Below, in pieces: positions 26,233 through 35,052 of a stretch of DNA of 64,000 nt (within the stretch, counting starts at the first letter, position 1; every line of letters starts with the position of its first letter). A program made the translations under genes and the position numbers. Source of the stretch: Planctomycetota bacterium (lineage in GTDB: Bacteria > Planctomycetota > Phycisphaerae > Phycisphaerales > Zrk34); the NCBI GenBank assembly GCA_016125255.1, contig WGMD01000002.1:372001-436000 (forward strand), read 5' to 3'. Below the pieces are notes generated by a model. The model saw nothing but the letters and a program-made list of their open reading frames with translations. It was not told the DNA's origin and made no database searches.

Positions 26233-27872
26233 GCGCAACATTGTTCGAACTCGCCGATGCGCTCATCGCCGGTGCGATCACGCCCGGGCAGCGGACGGCG
26301 CTGGAGTCGATGCTCGAAGCCGACGACGCGGCGAAGAAGCAGTTCGTGCAGTACCTGGACATTCACGCGCAGCTTCATTGGGAGCTGCGCACGGCGGTCG
26401 CGCCGGCGGCGGCGCGCCTGTCCAAGCGCCCGGCCCACAACCGGGTCGCCCCCGAATCGTCGCGCCGCTGGTACGCCGCGGCGGCGATCGTGCTGCTGAC
26501 GATTTCGCTGGGCTTGTATGCATGGCTGACGTCGACGGGCGGGAGCGCCGGACCGGTCGCCAAGCATGAAGCGCCCGCGACGACGGCGCTGATCACGGAC
26601 ATGAGCGGGGCCCAATGGGACGAGGCATCGCAACCGGTGCTGGGCGAGTCGCTGGACGATTCGGTGCGGACGCTCCGCGCGGGAACCGTGCAGCTCATGC
26701 TCGCGAGCCGGGCGGTCGTGACGGTCGAAGGCCCGGCCCGATTCCGAATCGACGGCGAGAATCACGCGCATCTGGACTACGGGCGGCTGAGCGCCTGGGT
26801 CCCCGAGCCGGCGCGCGGATTCACGCTCGCCGCCCCGGGCTTCGAGGTCATCGACCGCGGGACGGAATTCGGCGTGTGGATCGATCCGGCGTCGCCGGCG
26901 ACGGGGCAGGTGCACGTTTTCGCCGGTCGCGTCGATGTGCAGTTCGACGCGGCGCACCCGTCGATGAAACTCACCGCCGGTCAGGCCGTGCGGGTCAACG
27001 GCGCGGCGGCGGCGATGACGAGCATTGATGTGAACCCCGGCCTGTTCGGGCGACTGGCCACACCGACCACGACGCTGCCGCCGCCGGCGGAGCGGTTGGC
27101 GTTCAATCCGCTGAACATGACCGCGCGGCGGGCGATGAATCAGCGGCGGCGCGATCTGGTGATGGCGCTGAGCTTCGACTTTGACAATGACGCCGACGAG
27201 GCGGGCGAACACGCGGGGCGGGCGGTCGGCGAGGTGACCTATGCGAGCGATGTCCCGCCGGTCATCGGCGCGGGGCGCTCGCTCAAGCTCGACGGACGGA
27301 GCGCGGCCGAGTATGTCACGATCGATCACACGCCCGATCTGGCGGGCGAGGCGATGACGCTTTCGCTGTGGATCAAGAGCGATCCGGCGATGCAGCCCAC
27401 CGCCCGCAACAACCTCGGCTACGCGCACATCGTCTCGAAGCTCGGCGGAGGCGGCAACGGCAACGCCGGCTGGGCCCTGACGCAGAGCGAAATGACGAGC
27501 GGCGTGTACGTCCGCAATGACTCGACGGCGATGTTCAATCAGTGCCTGGTGCGCACGCCCGACGTGCTCGACGATCAATGGCATCATCTGGCGATCGTCT
27601 GGCGCACCGATCGCATCGAACTTTATGTGGACGGCCGACGCGCCGCGTCGCAGACGCTCTTGCGCGGCGAAGGCATCGATGGCGGACACGCACTGGTCAT
27701 CGGCGCACAAAACACCGCGGGCGCTCGCCCCTTCGCCGGCCTGCTCGACGAAGTGACGCTCTTCCGCAGCGCCCTCAATGACAAAGCCATCGCGGAACTG
27801 GCCCGGGGCGTCCCCCCCGCGGCGGTCCCGATCGATCACGAGTCGCAAACGGAGCAACGAGATAACCCTTGA
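26229..27872 (+). CDS. FecR-LamG transmembrane protein
   Basis: 547 residues from ATG 26229, overlapping the sigma gene. The N-terminal ~90 residues are cytoplasmic, with LADALIAGAITPGQRTALES similar to anti-sigma-like N-termini. Membrane segment at about 82-103 (AAAIVLLTISLGLYAWL). FecR domain at about 150-265 (VVTVEGPARFRIDG, IDRGTEFGVWID, TGQVHVFAGRVDVQF). C-terminal LamG domain at about 365-530 (EYVTIDHTPDLAGEAMTLSL, QWHHLAIVWRTDRIELYVDG, ARPFAGLLDEVTLFRSAL). Likely an anti-sigma or sigma-coupled sensor whose outer domain binds a glycan or surface protein. The two LamG proteins encoded next share this fold and are candidate partners or targets. Confidence 0.92.
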   Translation: MSATLFELADALIAGAITPGQRTALESMLEADDAAKKQFVQYLDIHAQLHWELRTAVAPAAARLSKRPAHNRVAPESSRRWYAAAAIVLLTISLGLYAWLTSTGGSAGPVAKHEAPATTALITDMSGAQWDEASQPVLGESLDDSVRTLRAGTVQLMLASRAVVTVEGPARFRIDGENHAHLDYGRLSAWVPEPARGFTLAAPGFEVIDRGTEFGVWIDPASPATGQVHVFAGRVDVQFDAAHPSMKLTAGQAVRVNGAAAAMTSIDVNPGLFGRLATPTTTLPPPAERLAFNPLNMTARRAMNQRRRDLVMALSFDFDNDADEAGEHAGRAVGEVTYASDVPPVIGAGRSLKLDGRSAAEYVTIDHTPDLAGEAMTLSLWIKSDPAMQPTARNNLGYAHIVSKLGGGGNGNAGWALTQSEMTSGVYVRNDSTAMFNQCLVRTPDVLDDQWHHLAIVWRTDRIELYVDGRRAASQTLLRGEGIDGGHALVIGAQNTAGARPFAGLLDEVTLFRSALNDKAIAELARGVPPAAVPIDHESQTEQRDNP

Positions 27873-27883
27873 AGGAGACGACC

Positions 27884-28810
27884 ATGTTTGTGCCCCAACG
27901 TAGCATCGCCATCGCTGTCACGCTCGCACTGGTCCTTTCGCTCGCTTCCCTCGGCCGCGCCTCGACGGTCGGCTACTGGACATTCGATGACAAGGCCCCC
28001 GGCAACAACGCCGGCACGCTCGTCTCCGAAGTCAACAGCCCCACCATGGACGCCACGGCGCACGCCAACGGCACCACCGGCGCGCTGCCCGTGCATGACG
28101 CCTCCGTACCGCTCGCCTTCGTGCGCGACGGGGTCAACGGCACGATCATCAACGCCGCCGACTCCGCCTCGCTCAAGTTCAACAACCCCGACGCCCCCTT
28201 CCCGATCGACGGCGGATTCTCCGGATCGAGCAACGGCGGATACGCCAACGTCGCCGACCCCGGCGGCAATTTCTTCAACATCACCGGCTCGTTCACCGTC
28301 GAGGGCTTCGTCCGCATCGAAAGCAACGTCAACTTCGCCACCCTCGTCGGCAAGGCACGCAACGGCAATAACTCAAGCTGGGAAATCGACACCAACAACA
28401 CCGGCAAGCTCCGCGTCCGCGTCGACTCCAACACCGTCTACCCCGATGCCGGCTCCGGCGACGGCGCGTTCAATCAGAGCATCACCTCCAACTTCAATCT
28501 CGAAGATGGACTCTGGCATCACTTCGCCATGACCTACAACGCCTCCACACGCACCGTGACGCTCTTCGGCGACTACACGCAGGTCGGCTCCGCGGTCCTG
28601 AGCGATTCGGGCGTCATGCACTTTGACAGCAACAGTCTGTTCTTCGGCGCCAACGCCGGCGGACGCGCGCTGGACGGCTGGCTCGACGAAGTCCGCATTT
28701 CCGACACGCTGCTGACGCCCAATCAGTTTCTGACGATCGTCCCCGAGCCGACCAGCTTCGCGATGCTCGGCGTGTCGGGCCTGGCGCTGATGCGCCGCCG
28801 CCGCGCGTGA
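27884..28810 (+). CDS. secreted LamG protein with PEP-CTERM tail (paralogue 1)
   Basis: 308 residues from ATG 27884 (GAAGGAG 7 bases upstream), 11 bases after the FecR gene. Signal peptide at about 1-26 (IAVTLALVLSLASLGRAS). One LamG domain: STVGYWTFDD, then AFVRDGVNGTIINAADSASL, SFTVEGFVRIESNVNFATLV, DGLWHHFAMTYNASTRTVTL and LDGWLDEVRISDTLLTPNQF. Ends with a clear exosortase signal: VPEPTSFAMLGVSGLALMRR-type (PEP, hydrophobic stretch, RRRRA). It is therefore probably exported, processed and displayed at the surface. Very similar to the next gene, and likely arose by tandem duplication. Confidence 0.92.
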   Translation: MFVPQRSIAIAVTLALVLSLASLGRASTVGYWTFDDKAPGNNAGTLVSEVNSPTMDATAHANGTTGALPVHDASVPLAFVRDGVNGTIINAADSASLKFNNPDAPFPIDGGFSGSSNGGYANVADPGGNFFNITGSFTVEGFVRIESNVNFATLVGKARNGNNSSWEIDTNNTGKLRVRVDSNTVYPDAGSGDGAFNQSITSNFNLEDGLWHHFAMTYNASTRTVTLFGDYTQVGSAVLSDSGVMHFDSNSLFFGANAGGRALDGWLDEVRISDTLLTPNQFLTIVPEPTSFAMLGVSGLALMRRRRA

Positions 28811-28865
28811 TGTGCTGAACCCGAACCTGGAATGAGAAACCCGTACTCGTTTTCTGGAGATTGAA

Positions 28866-29747
28866 ATGTCCAGCCGCATGAACAAACTCGTGTCCGCCGC
28901 ATTGACCGTGACCTGCCTGACCTTCGCCGCGTCGCTCGCTCCCGCCGCGACGATCGGCTACTGGCAATTCGACGACGGCAGCGCGCCCAATGACGCCAAC
29001 ACGCTCGTCTCGCAGACCAACAGCCCGACCGTCGACGGCACGGGCGTCAGCGAAGGGTCCGGTAAGCCCAAGTTCAACAATGACGTGCCCATTCCCTTCG
29101 TGCGCGACGGCATCGGCGGGTCCATCATCAATGCCGCCAACACCACCTCGCTCAAGCTCACCAACGGCAATCTCCCCGCCGTCAATGGCCACAGCGCCAG
29201 TGTCGTCCATGTCGCCGACAGCACGCTGATGCGCCCGGCGAGCTTCACCGCCGAGGCCTTCGTCAAAGTCGATCATCACATCGACTTCGCCGGCATCATG
29301 GGCAAGGAGCGCAGCGTCGACGGCGGCGACACATGGCAGCTCGACATCGACAACACCGGCAAGCTCCGCGCCCGTTTCGACACGCAGACCGGCTCCGGAG
29401 CCGGCAATCCCCCCGGATACAATCAGAGCGTCGTGAGCTCATTCTTCATCGAGGACGGACTCTGGCATCACATCGCGCTGACCTACGATGGCAGCACCCG
29501 CGCGTTCAAGATCTACGCCGACTACAACCTGGTCGGCTCGGGCACGACGACGTTCAACCTCATCTACGACGCCGGGTTCTTTGAAGTGGGCCACATCGCA
29601 GGACGCGCGTTCGACGGGTGGGTCGATGAAGTGCGGCTCAGCGACACGGTGCTCGCCACCAACCAGTTCCTGACCGTCATTCCCGAACCGTCGAGCGCGG
29701 CGCTGATGGGCCTTATGGGTCTGGCGCTCGTGCGCCGCAAGCGATGA
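28866..29747 (+). CDS. secreted LamG protein with PEP-CTERM tail (paralogue 2)
   Basis: 293 residues. Signal peptide at about 1-28. Same order of blocks as its neighbour: TIGYWQFDDGSAPNDANTLV, VRDGIGGSIINAANTTSLKL, SFTAEAFVKVDHHIDFAGIM, DGLWHHIALTYDGSTRAFKI and FDGWVDEVRLSDTVLATNQF, ending VIPEPSSAALMGLMGLALVR plus RKR. The two copies differ mainly in loops, so the repeat is old. Gap to the preceding gene is 55 bases, with a GGAGA site before the start. Probable surface adhesin or matrix protein controlled with the sigma/FecR pair. Confidence 0.92.
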   Translation: MSSRMNKLVSAALTVTCLTFAASLAPAATIGYWQFDDGSAPNDANTLVSQTNSPTVDGTGVSEGSGKPKFNNDVPIPFVRDGIGGSIINAANTTSLKLTNGNLPAVNGHSASVVHVADSTLMRPASFTAEAFVKVDHHIDFAGIMGKERSVDGGDTWQLDIDNTGKLRARFDTQTGSGAGNPPGYNQSVVSSFFIEDGLWHHIALTYDGSTRAFKIYADYNLVGSGTTTFNLIYDAGFFEVGHIAGRAFDGWVDEVRLSDTVLATNQFLTVIPEPSSAALMGLMGLALVRRKR

Positions 29748-29799
29748 CACAGACGAAAACTCAGGGATGGCCCTCCCTGAGCTTTCCCGGAAACGCCCC

Positions 29800-30594
29800 A
29801 TGCGCAGACATGCCTTCACATTGATCGAACTGCTCGTCGTCGTGACGATCATCGCGCTGCTGATCGCCATTCTGCTGCCTTCGCTCAACAAGGCGCGGGC
29901 GACGTCGCGCATGATCGTCTGCGCCGCCAACCTCAAACAGTTCGGCATCGCCGCCAACATCTACGCCGCGGAGAACCGCGACTGGCTCCTGCCCCAGTCG
30001 TCGCCGTCGAGCACCGGCTCGCCGGGCAACCGCTACGAGTGGTATCACAATCCCGCGTTCGTGAAGATCATGGGCATGGCCCCCGCGTCGCAGGGATACT
30101 ACTACAACGCGCCGCGCGGGCTCATCTGTCCCGACGCCCGGTGGGTCCTCGATCACCCCGCCGGCGTCAGCGAGAAGACCAACAAGTACGCCCTCCCCGG
30201 CGCGCTGGACCCCAACGGGTATTACCGGCTGGACCTGAGCTACGGGATGAGTCCGGTCGGCATCGCCGGTTGGTGGGACGCGTACGGCGTGGAGCAGTCG
30301 TCAAAAGTCGTCCGCGGTCTGAAGCGCGTCGAGATCAAACGCCCCGGCGACATCATCTACATGATGGACTCCAACTGGTCCGACCCGACACTCGGCGGAC
30401 GCTACAACTACCGCCTCAATCCCGACACCGATTTCATCACGCCCGCCAACAACTGGGCCATCGCCTGGCGCCACTTCTACAACGACAAAGACCACGGCCT
30501 GTGCAACACGCTCTTTTACGACGCCCACGCTGAAGCCCTGACCGCCGGGCTGGGCTCCGAACAGATGAACGACAACTGGCGCTGGAACCCATGA
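29800..30594 (+). CDS. type II secretion-like pseudopilin
   Basis: 264 residues from ATG 29800 (an in-frame ATG at 29767 would add 11 residues). Short leader MRRHA, then the prepilin cleavage/methylation motif FTLIELLVVVTIIALLIAIL and an N-terminal helix (PSLNKARATSRMIVCAANLK). The C-terminal part ends DHGLCNTLFYDAHAEALTAG, a variant of the planctomycete H-X9-DG motif with 8 rather than 9 spacer residues and DA in place of DG. Such proteins are numerous in planctomycetes and probably form pseudopili tied to secretion of large proteins. Last gene of the sigma/LamG series. Confidence 0.9.
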   Translation: MRRHAFTLIELLVVVTIIALLIAILLPSLNKARATSRMIVCAANLKQFGIAANIYAAENRDWLLPQSSPSSTGSPGNRYEWYHNPAFVKIMGMAPASQGYYYNAPRGLICPDARWVLDHPAGVSEKTNKYALPGALDPNGYYRLDLSYGMSPVGIAGWWDAYGVEQSSKVVRGLKRVEIKRPGDIIYMMDSNWSDPTLGGRYNYRLNPDTDFITPANNWAIAWRHFYNDKDHGLCNTLFYDAHAEALTAGLGSEQMNDNWRWNP

Positions 30595-30602
30595 TCTTCC
30601 AG

Positions 30603-30627
30603 GGCGGGGGACTTCAGTCCCCCCGCC
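30603..30627. terminator. hairpin between convergent genes
   Basis: GGCGGGGGACT and AGTCCCCCCGCC pair almost perfectly around TC, with one bulged C. Located 8 bases after the pseudopilin stop and 8 bases before the transglutaminase stop, so it could serve both strands. No strong T-run. Confidence 0.5.
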
Positions 30628-30635
30628 TCCTTCGA

Positions 30636-32573
30636 TCAATGCGCCCGGAACCTTTCGCGCTGATACTCATCGAGCAGCGCCATCGCCTCGCGACGCAGCG
30701 CGTCCGGCAACGGTTCGTGCGCTCGCACCATTTGCAGATACCGCCCCACCGTCATGCCCGGCGGGCGGATCACCCCATGTCGCGCCAGCTTCCTCTCCGC
30801 CTGCGCGAGCTGCGCCCGGAGTCGCACCACATGCGGCGGAATCGGCGCGCCCCGGCCTCGCCCCATCGCCGTCCGCAAATCCTCACGGAACACCCACGCC
30901 ACGCCCGCCGCGATCATCATCAGCCACGCCCAGATCGGCACGCGCTGCGGCAGCGCCACGAGCCAGTCCCAGATCGCCAGCATCAGCGCCTTGAATCCGC
31001 CATGCAGCATGAGCTGCATGATCCGGTCCCACTCGACGCCGACCCATTCACTGAGCCGCGCCGACGTATCGAGCGGCTTCGTCGCCGGCCGGGCCGACGG
31101 CGGCGTCGTCTCCACCACCGTCCATCCCGCCTGTGGTCCCAGATACGCCTCCACCCACGCATGCGCATCCTTCCGACGCGCCAGCCAGATGCCTTCAAGC
31201 CCCTCCTCGTCGGCGACGAAACCCGTGACATATCGAGCCGGGATGCCCATCGCGCGCAGCAGCAGCGTCGACGCCGTGGCGAAATATTCGCAGTGCCCCT
31301 TGTGCTCATCCTCCAGAAACTCGAGCACCGGATCCTTGTCGAGATTCGTCCGCTTCATGCCGCGCTGATAGGTGAAGTTCTGCTTGAAATACGCGGCGAG
31401 GTCCGCGGCGTTCTGAGCGGGCGAACGATCCGTGTGCATGATCTGATGCGCGATCTTCACCAGGTCGTCTTCGATGTTCGACGGCAGATGCAGGTCCGCA
31501 TCGGTCGGCCCGGGCATCATGGCCGTCTGACCGAAGTAACAGTACCCGCCGGTGCTCGATCCGCGCGTCGGGCGGATCGTGTACGCCGACCCGTAGCGCG
31601 CCCGGTCGGCGAAGCTCGCCACCTTGTGCACGCCCAGCGGCAAAAAGAACGTGTCGGAGAACTGGCGATCCGGGTACACCGTCGCTTCGTAGTCCTCCGA
31701 ATCGGCGGAGAGCGTGTTGAAAATGCGCCGGCCCAGATACGTGCCGCTGGGGAAGAGCGGTTGGCGCTCGTCGATGATGCGCCATGCCCCGTCGTAATAC
31801 CGATCGTACACCGCCCCGCGCAGGTACGGATCGGGCTTGTGCTCGGCGAAGACGCGCACCATGATCTCCTGCTCCGTCGGATCGTTGGCCGCGCCCCAGA
31901 TGCCCGAGATCGTGTTCAGGTCCGTCTTGCGATCAAAGCCCACCGATCCGCGCGACCCGCCGCGCAGAAGCTGCTGCACCGCCCATTCGTTTAAGCGCGG
32001 AATCTGATCGACGACGTAGAACTGCACGGACAACACCATCGTCGCGAGGATGCCCAGCGCCAGCCCGAGCCGCCCCAGCGGCGCGCGCCGCCAGTCCGAC
32101 CAGTGCCGCATGAAAAGCTCTTCACGCAGGTGCCAGAGCAGAAGCGGAATGAACATCGCCAAAAGCGGCAGGTACCACACGTTCCGCGCCGCCGTCCCCG
32201 CCATGCCCATCCCCATCACCGCGCACGCCAGCGCGTAGTCCCGGCTCCCCCCGTGCCGGATCGACAGAACGTGATGCGCCGCCAGCGCCATCATGTACAG
32301 CCCGACCATGTACAGAAAAGTCACCGGCACATAGCTGTTGCTCTCCTCCGCCGATCCGTACGAGCGGTACCACAGGCCGAAGGGAATGAGCATGACGAAC
32401 GCCAGCAGGGATCGCGGGCGCGGCATGGTCGGCCGGCCGAACACGAGGTTCGCGCCGATGAGGGCGGCGATGATCAATGGCGCGACGGTCAGATGCCCGC
32501 TGGACCCCAGCGCGAGCGTGGCGAGGATGCACAGCAGGCCGATGACCCAGGGACTGCGCGGCTCGGTTTTCAT
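30636..32573 (-). CDS. transglutaminase-like membrane protein (TgpA/DUF3488 type)
   Basis: 645 residues from ATG 32573, which overlaps the DUF58 stop as TGATG. About six N-terminal membrane segments (residues 8-190), a periplasmic domain with the transglutaminase core at about 420-500 (KGHCEYFATASTLLLRAMGI with catalytic Cys, then RKDAHAWVEAYLGPQAGW with His), one more membrane segment near 540-560, and a C-terminal DUF4129-like cytoplasmic tail (REDLRTAMGRGRGAPIPPHV...). The third catalytic position reads VVETTP where many relatives have DPTP. Third gene of the MoxR-DUF58-TgpA module, thought to build or remodel an envelope protein or peptide. Confidence 0.9.
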   Translation of the reverse strand: MKTEPRSPWVIGLLCILATLALGSSGHLTVAPLIIAALIGANLVFGRPTMPRPRSLLAFVMLIPFGLWYRSYGSAEESNSYVPVTFLYMVGLYMMALAAHHVLSIRHGGSRDYALACAVMGMGMAGTAARNVWYLPLLAMFIPLLLWHLREELFMRHWSDWRRAPLGRLGLALGILATMVLSVQFYVVDQIPRLNEWAVQQLLRGGSRGSVGFDRKTDLNTISGIWGAANDPTEQEIMVRVFAEHKPDPYLRGAVYDRYYDGAWRIIDERQPLFPSGTYLGRRIFNTLSADSEDYEATVYPDRQFSDTFFLPLGVHKVASFADRARYGSAYTIRPTRGSSTGGYCYFGQTAMMPGPTDADLHLPSNIEDDLVKIAHQIMHTDRSPAQNAADLAAYFKQNFTYQRGMKRTNLDKDPVLEFLEDEHKGHCEYFATASTLLLRAMGIPARYVTGFVADEEGLEGIWLARRKDAHAWVEAYLGPQAGWTVVETTPPSARPATKPLDTSARLSEWVGVEWDRIMQLMLHGGFKALMLAIWDWLVALPQRVPIWAWLMMIAAGVAWVFREDLRTAMGRGRGAPIPPHVVRLRAQLAQAERKLARHGVIRPPGMTVGRYLQMVRAHEPLPDALRREAMALLDEYQRERFRAH

Positions 32574-33844
32574 CAGAGCACCTCCACGCCGCGCTGCACG
32601 TCGAGAATGGACAAGCACGTGCAGCCCGCCGCCGTCGCCGCCTTCGTCTGCGCCTTGTCATCGCTGATGAGGATCGTGCGCGTCTGCACGCCGGCGTCGT
32701 GAATCTGCTCGATGAACTTGGCGCGCTTTTCGTCCCATGAAAGCAGCAGCAGGATGACGGTCGACGTGGACCGAAGCTCTTCGCTGAACGCCGGGCCGAT
32801 CACTTCGATCGGGTCCTCGTCGCATCGCTCGATGCACGCGAGGATGTCGAGGATGTTGTCGAGGTACGCCAGCGATCGCCCGGCCTGAAACTGGAAAAGC
32901 TGAGGCCCCGCCGCGAAAAGGTCGATGACGTACTCCTGCCGCGCGAGGTAGTCGGCGACGGCGGCGGCCATCGACAGATTCGACTCCAGCGCCGCCGTGC
33001 TCCATCGCCGCGGCGGGCGCGTGTCGACGAGCATCGCCATGCGCGTCAGGAACTCCTGCTCGAACTGCTTGACGACCGGCATGCCCACGCGGGCCCAGCT
33101 CCGCTGATGCAGATCGCGGATGCGGTCGCCCGTCTGATACTCGCGCGTGCCGACGAACTCCATCGACTCGCCCACGCGGCTCGCCAGCGCCAGCCCGCCC
33201 GGCTGATAGCGCAGGCCGGCGGGAATCGAAAACTGACTGAGCCGCGTAAACGACGGATACACGATGAGCCGATGCGGCTGAGCGAAAAAGCGCTTGGACT
33301 GCGTGAGGCCGAACGGAAACGCCGCAAGCCCCGTCGGCCCGTTGAGCAGGTAGCTGCCCCGCCGATCGACGCGCACGGCGTACTGAAAGTCATGCCCCGC
33401 GCCCGGCTCGATGCGATCGACGTACTGCGGATCGTCCTCGACCTCGACCCGCATGGGCAGACGAAACTCGTATGCCCCGACATCGAACATCGGCCGGCGC
33501 GTCGGATTCGTCACGCGAATCGTCATCGTCACCGACGACCCCGCCACGCAGCGCTCGGGCATGAGACGCTTGCAGTCCATCCGCACCCGCGTGAGCATCG
33601 AGAGGATCATCGACAGCGCGAGCAGCGAGAAGAAGAAGCTGAACGCGTACGCGCCGACCATCTTGCCGGGGAACGAGCCGGCGATGCCCGTGGCGACCGC
33701 GCCGATGAGCACGTAACGGCCGGGTCGCGTGAAGCGCTCGCGCCACATGTGCGACGTGAGCGACAGCATCCGGTGCCGCGCCCAATCCGGCGGCCGCGTC
33801 AGCTCCCGCCACGCCTGCTTGAATCCTTCGCGTGTCACGAACAT
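32573..33844 (-). CDS. DUF58 domain protein
   Basis: 423 residues from ATG 33844 (GTG five codons upstream is possible). Two N-terminal membrane segments at about 40-58 and 63-82. The DUF58 signature is at about 230-260 (VGTREYQTGDRIRDLHQRSW) and is followed by a von Willebrand A-like domain (FLTRMAMLVDTRPPRRW; EDPIEVIGPAFSEEL; TVILLLLSWDEKRAKF). It works with the MoxR ATPase upstream and the transglutaminase protein downstream, with which it overlaps by one base. Between it and moxR lies an inserted palindromic element, so the operon may be split or differentially processed there. Confidence 0.9.
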   Translation of the reverse strand: MFVTREGFKQAWRELTRPPDWARHRMLSLTSHMWRERFTRPGRYVLIGAVATGIAGSFPGKMVGAYAFSFFFSLLALSMILSMLTRVRMDCKRLMPERCVAGSSVTMTIRVTNPTRRPMFDVGAYEFRLPMRVEVEDDPQYVDRIEPGAGHDFQYAVRVDRRGSYLLNGPTGLAAFPFGLTQSKRFFAQPHRLIVYPSFTRLSQFSIPAGLRYQPGGLALASRVGESMEFVGTREYQTGDRIRDLHQRSWARVGMPVVKQFEQEFLTRMAMLVDTRPPRRWSTAALESNLSMAAAVADYLARQEYVIDLFAAGPQLFQFQAGRSLAYLDNILDILACIERCDEDPIEVIGPAFSEELRSTSTVILLLLSWDEKRAKFIEQIHDAGVQTRTILISDDKAQTKAATAAGCTCLSILDVQRGVEVL

Positions 33845-33858
33845 GGTCACTCTCGTCA

Positions 33859-33985
33859 CCCCTCCCTTGAGGGAGGGGCCGGGGGAGGGTGAGACGTATC
33901 AGTCAATTCATGTTCCGCATCCATGCGGTCGCATCACGCCTGATACGATCCACCCTCACCCAACCCTCTCCCTCAAGGGAGAGGG
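33859..33985. repeat. ~127-bp palindromic element (copy A)
   Basis: Bounded by two hairpins, CCCCTCCC-TTGA-GGGAGGGG (33859-33878) and CCTCTCCCTCAAGGGAGAGG near the right end. Between them are arms GGGTGA...GTATCA (to 33901) and TGATAC...CACCC (from 33941), around a central CCGCAT-CC-ATGCGG hairpin. The whole unit is therefore a nested inverted repeat. Related copies lie at 41649-41919 and half a copy at 13100. No open reading frame and no transposase. Confidence 0.8.
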
Positions 33986-33988
33986 CGA

Positions 33989-34978
33989 TTAGGTCGGCAC
34001 GCGCGTTTTTTCGATCACTTCGGCGATGACGGCCTTCTTGTCCGCCCCGCCGTAACGCGCCTTGGTTTCGAGCATCATGCGATGCGCCAGCACCGGGCCG
34101 GCCGTCTGCTGCACATCGTCGGGCACGACATGGTCGCGCCCCGCCATCAGCGCCGTCGCCTGCGCCATGCGGAAAAGCCCCAGCGCCCCGCGCGGGCTCG
34201 CGCCCATCTGCACCTGCGGATGGCCCCGCGTCGCGCGAACCAGTTCGACGATGTACCGGCCGATTTCCTGGGCCACATGCACCTGCCGCACCTTCGCCTG
34301 CAACCGCTCGACCGCCTGGCACTCCACGACCGGCGTCAGCGCGTTGAGCGGGTGCTCACGCTGCTGATCGAAAAGAATCATCCGCTCCGTGTCCGCGTCG
34401 GCGTAGTCCAGGTCCATGTGCACGAGGAACCGATCGAGCTGCGCTTCGGGCAGCGGGTACGTGCCGTGAAACTCAATGGGGTTCTGCGTGGCGATGACCA
34501 TGAACGGCGTCGGCAGCGCATGTCGCACGCCTTCGATCGTCGCCTGGTTCTCGCCCATCGCCTCCAAGAGACTCGACTGCGTGCGCGGCGAAGCGCGGTT
34601 GATCTCGTCGGCGAGCAGAATGTTCGTGAAAATCGGGCCTTTGTGGAAGGCGAACGAACCCTCGGTGCTGTTGTAGACCGACCCGCCGAGCACATCGGTC
34701 GGCAAAAGGTCCGGCGTGAACTGCACCCGGCGGAACATCGCATCCAGACTCAGCGCCAGCGCCTTGGCGAGCGTCGTCTTGCCCAGCCCCGGCAGGTCTT
34801 CGATGAGCACGTGCCCCTGTGCCAGCAAGGCCGCGAGCAGCAGATCAATGCGGTCGTCCTTGCCGCGGATCACCGAGCGGAGATTCGCCCGGACACGCTC
34901 AACGATCGCACCGGGATTGAGGGAGGACTCGCTCGAGCCGGCGGAAGCGACCGTAGACGGAATCGGGCCGTGGTTCAT
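33989..34978 (-). CDS. MoxR-family AAA+ ATPase
   Basis: 329 residues. Walker A at about 57-70 (EDLPGLGKTTLAKALALSL), Walker B at about 115-125 (TNILLADEINRASPRTQSSL), sensor 1 around FMVIATQNPIEFHGTYPLPE, and the arginine-finger/sensor 2 part in the C-terminal lid (GASPRGALGLFRMAQATALM). This is the full MoxR set. MoxR ATPases act as chaperones that assemble or activate DUF58/VWA partners; the DUF58 and transglutaminase genes follow in the same direction. First gene of the module, 74 bases upstream of the DUF5615 gene stop. Confidence 0.95.
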   Translation of the reverse strand: MNHGPIPSTVASAGSSESSLNPGAIVERVRANLRSVIRGKDDRIDLLLAALLAQGHVLIEDLPGLGKTTLAKALALSLDAMFRRVQFTPDLLPTDVLGGSVYNSTEGSFAFHKGPIFTNILLADEINRASPRTQSSLLEAMGENQATIEGVRHALPTPFMVIATQNPIEFHGTYPLPEAQLDRFLVHMDLDYADADTERMILFDQQREHPLNALTPVVECQAVERLQAKVRQVHVAQEIGRYIVELVRATRGHPQVQMGASPRGALGLFRMAQATALMAGRDHVVPDDVQQTAGPVLAHRMMLETKARYGGADKKAVIAEVIEKTRVPT

Positions 34979-35052
34979 AATCGCATTTTATACGAGACGG
35001 CCCGCCGATGCGTTCGTGAGGTTGCAAAAGAATGATCCGTCCGAGCCATCAC

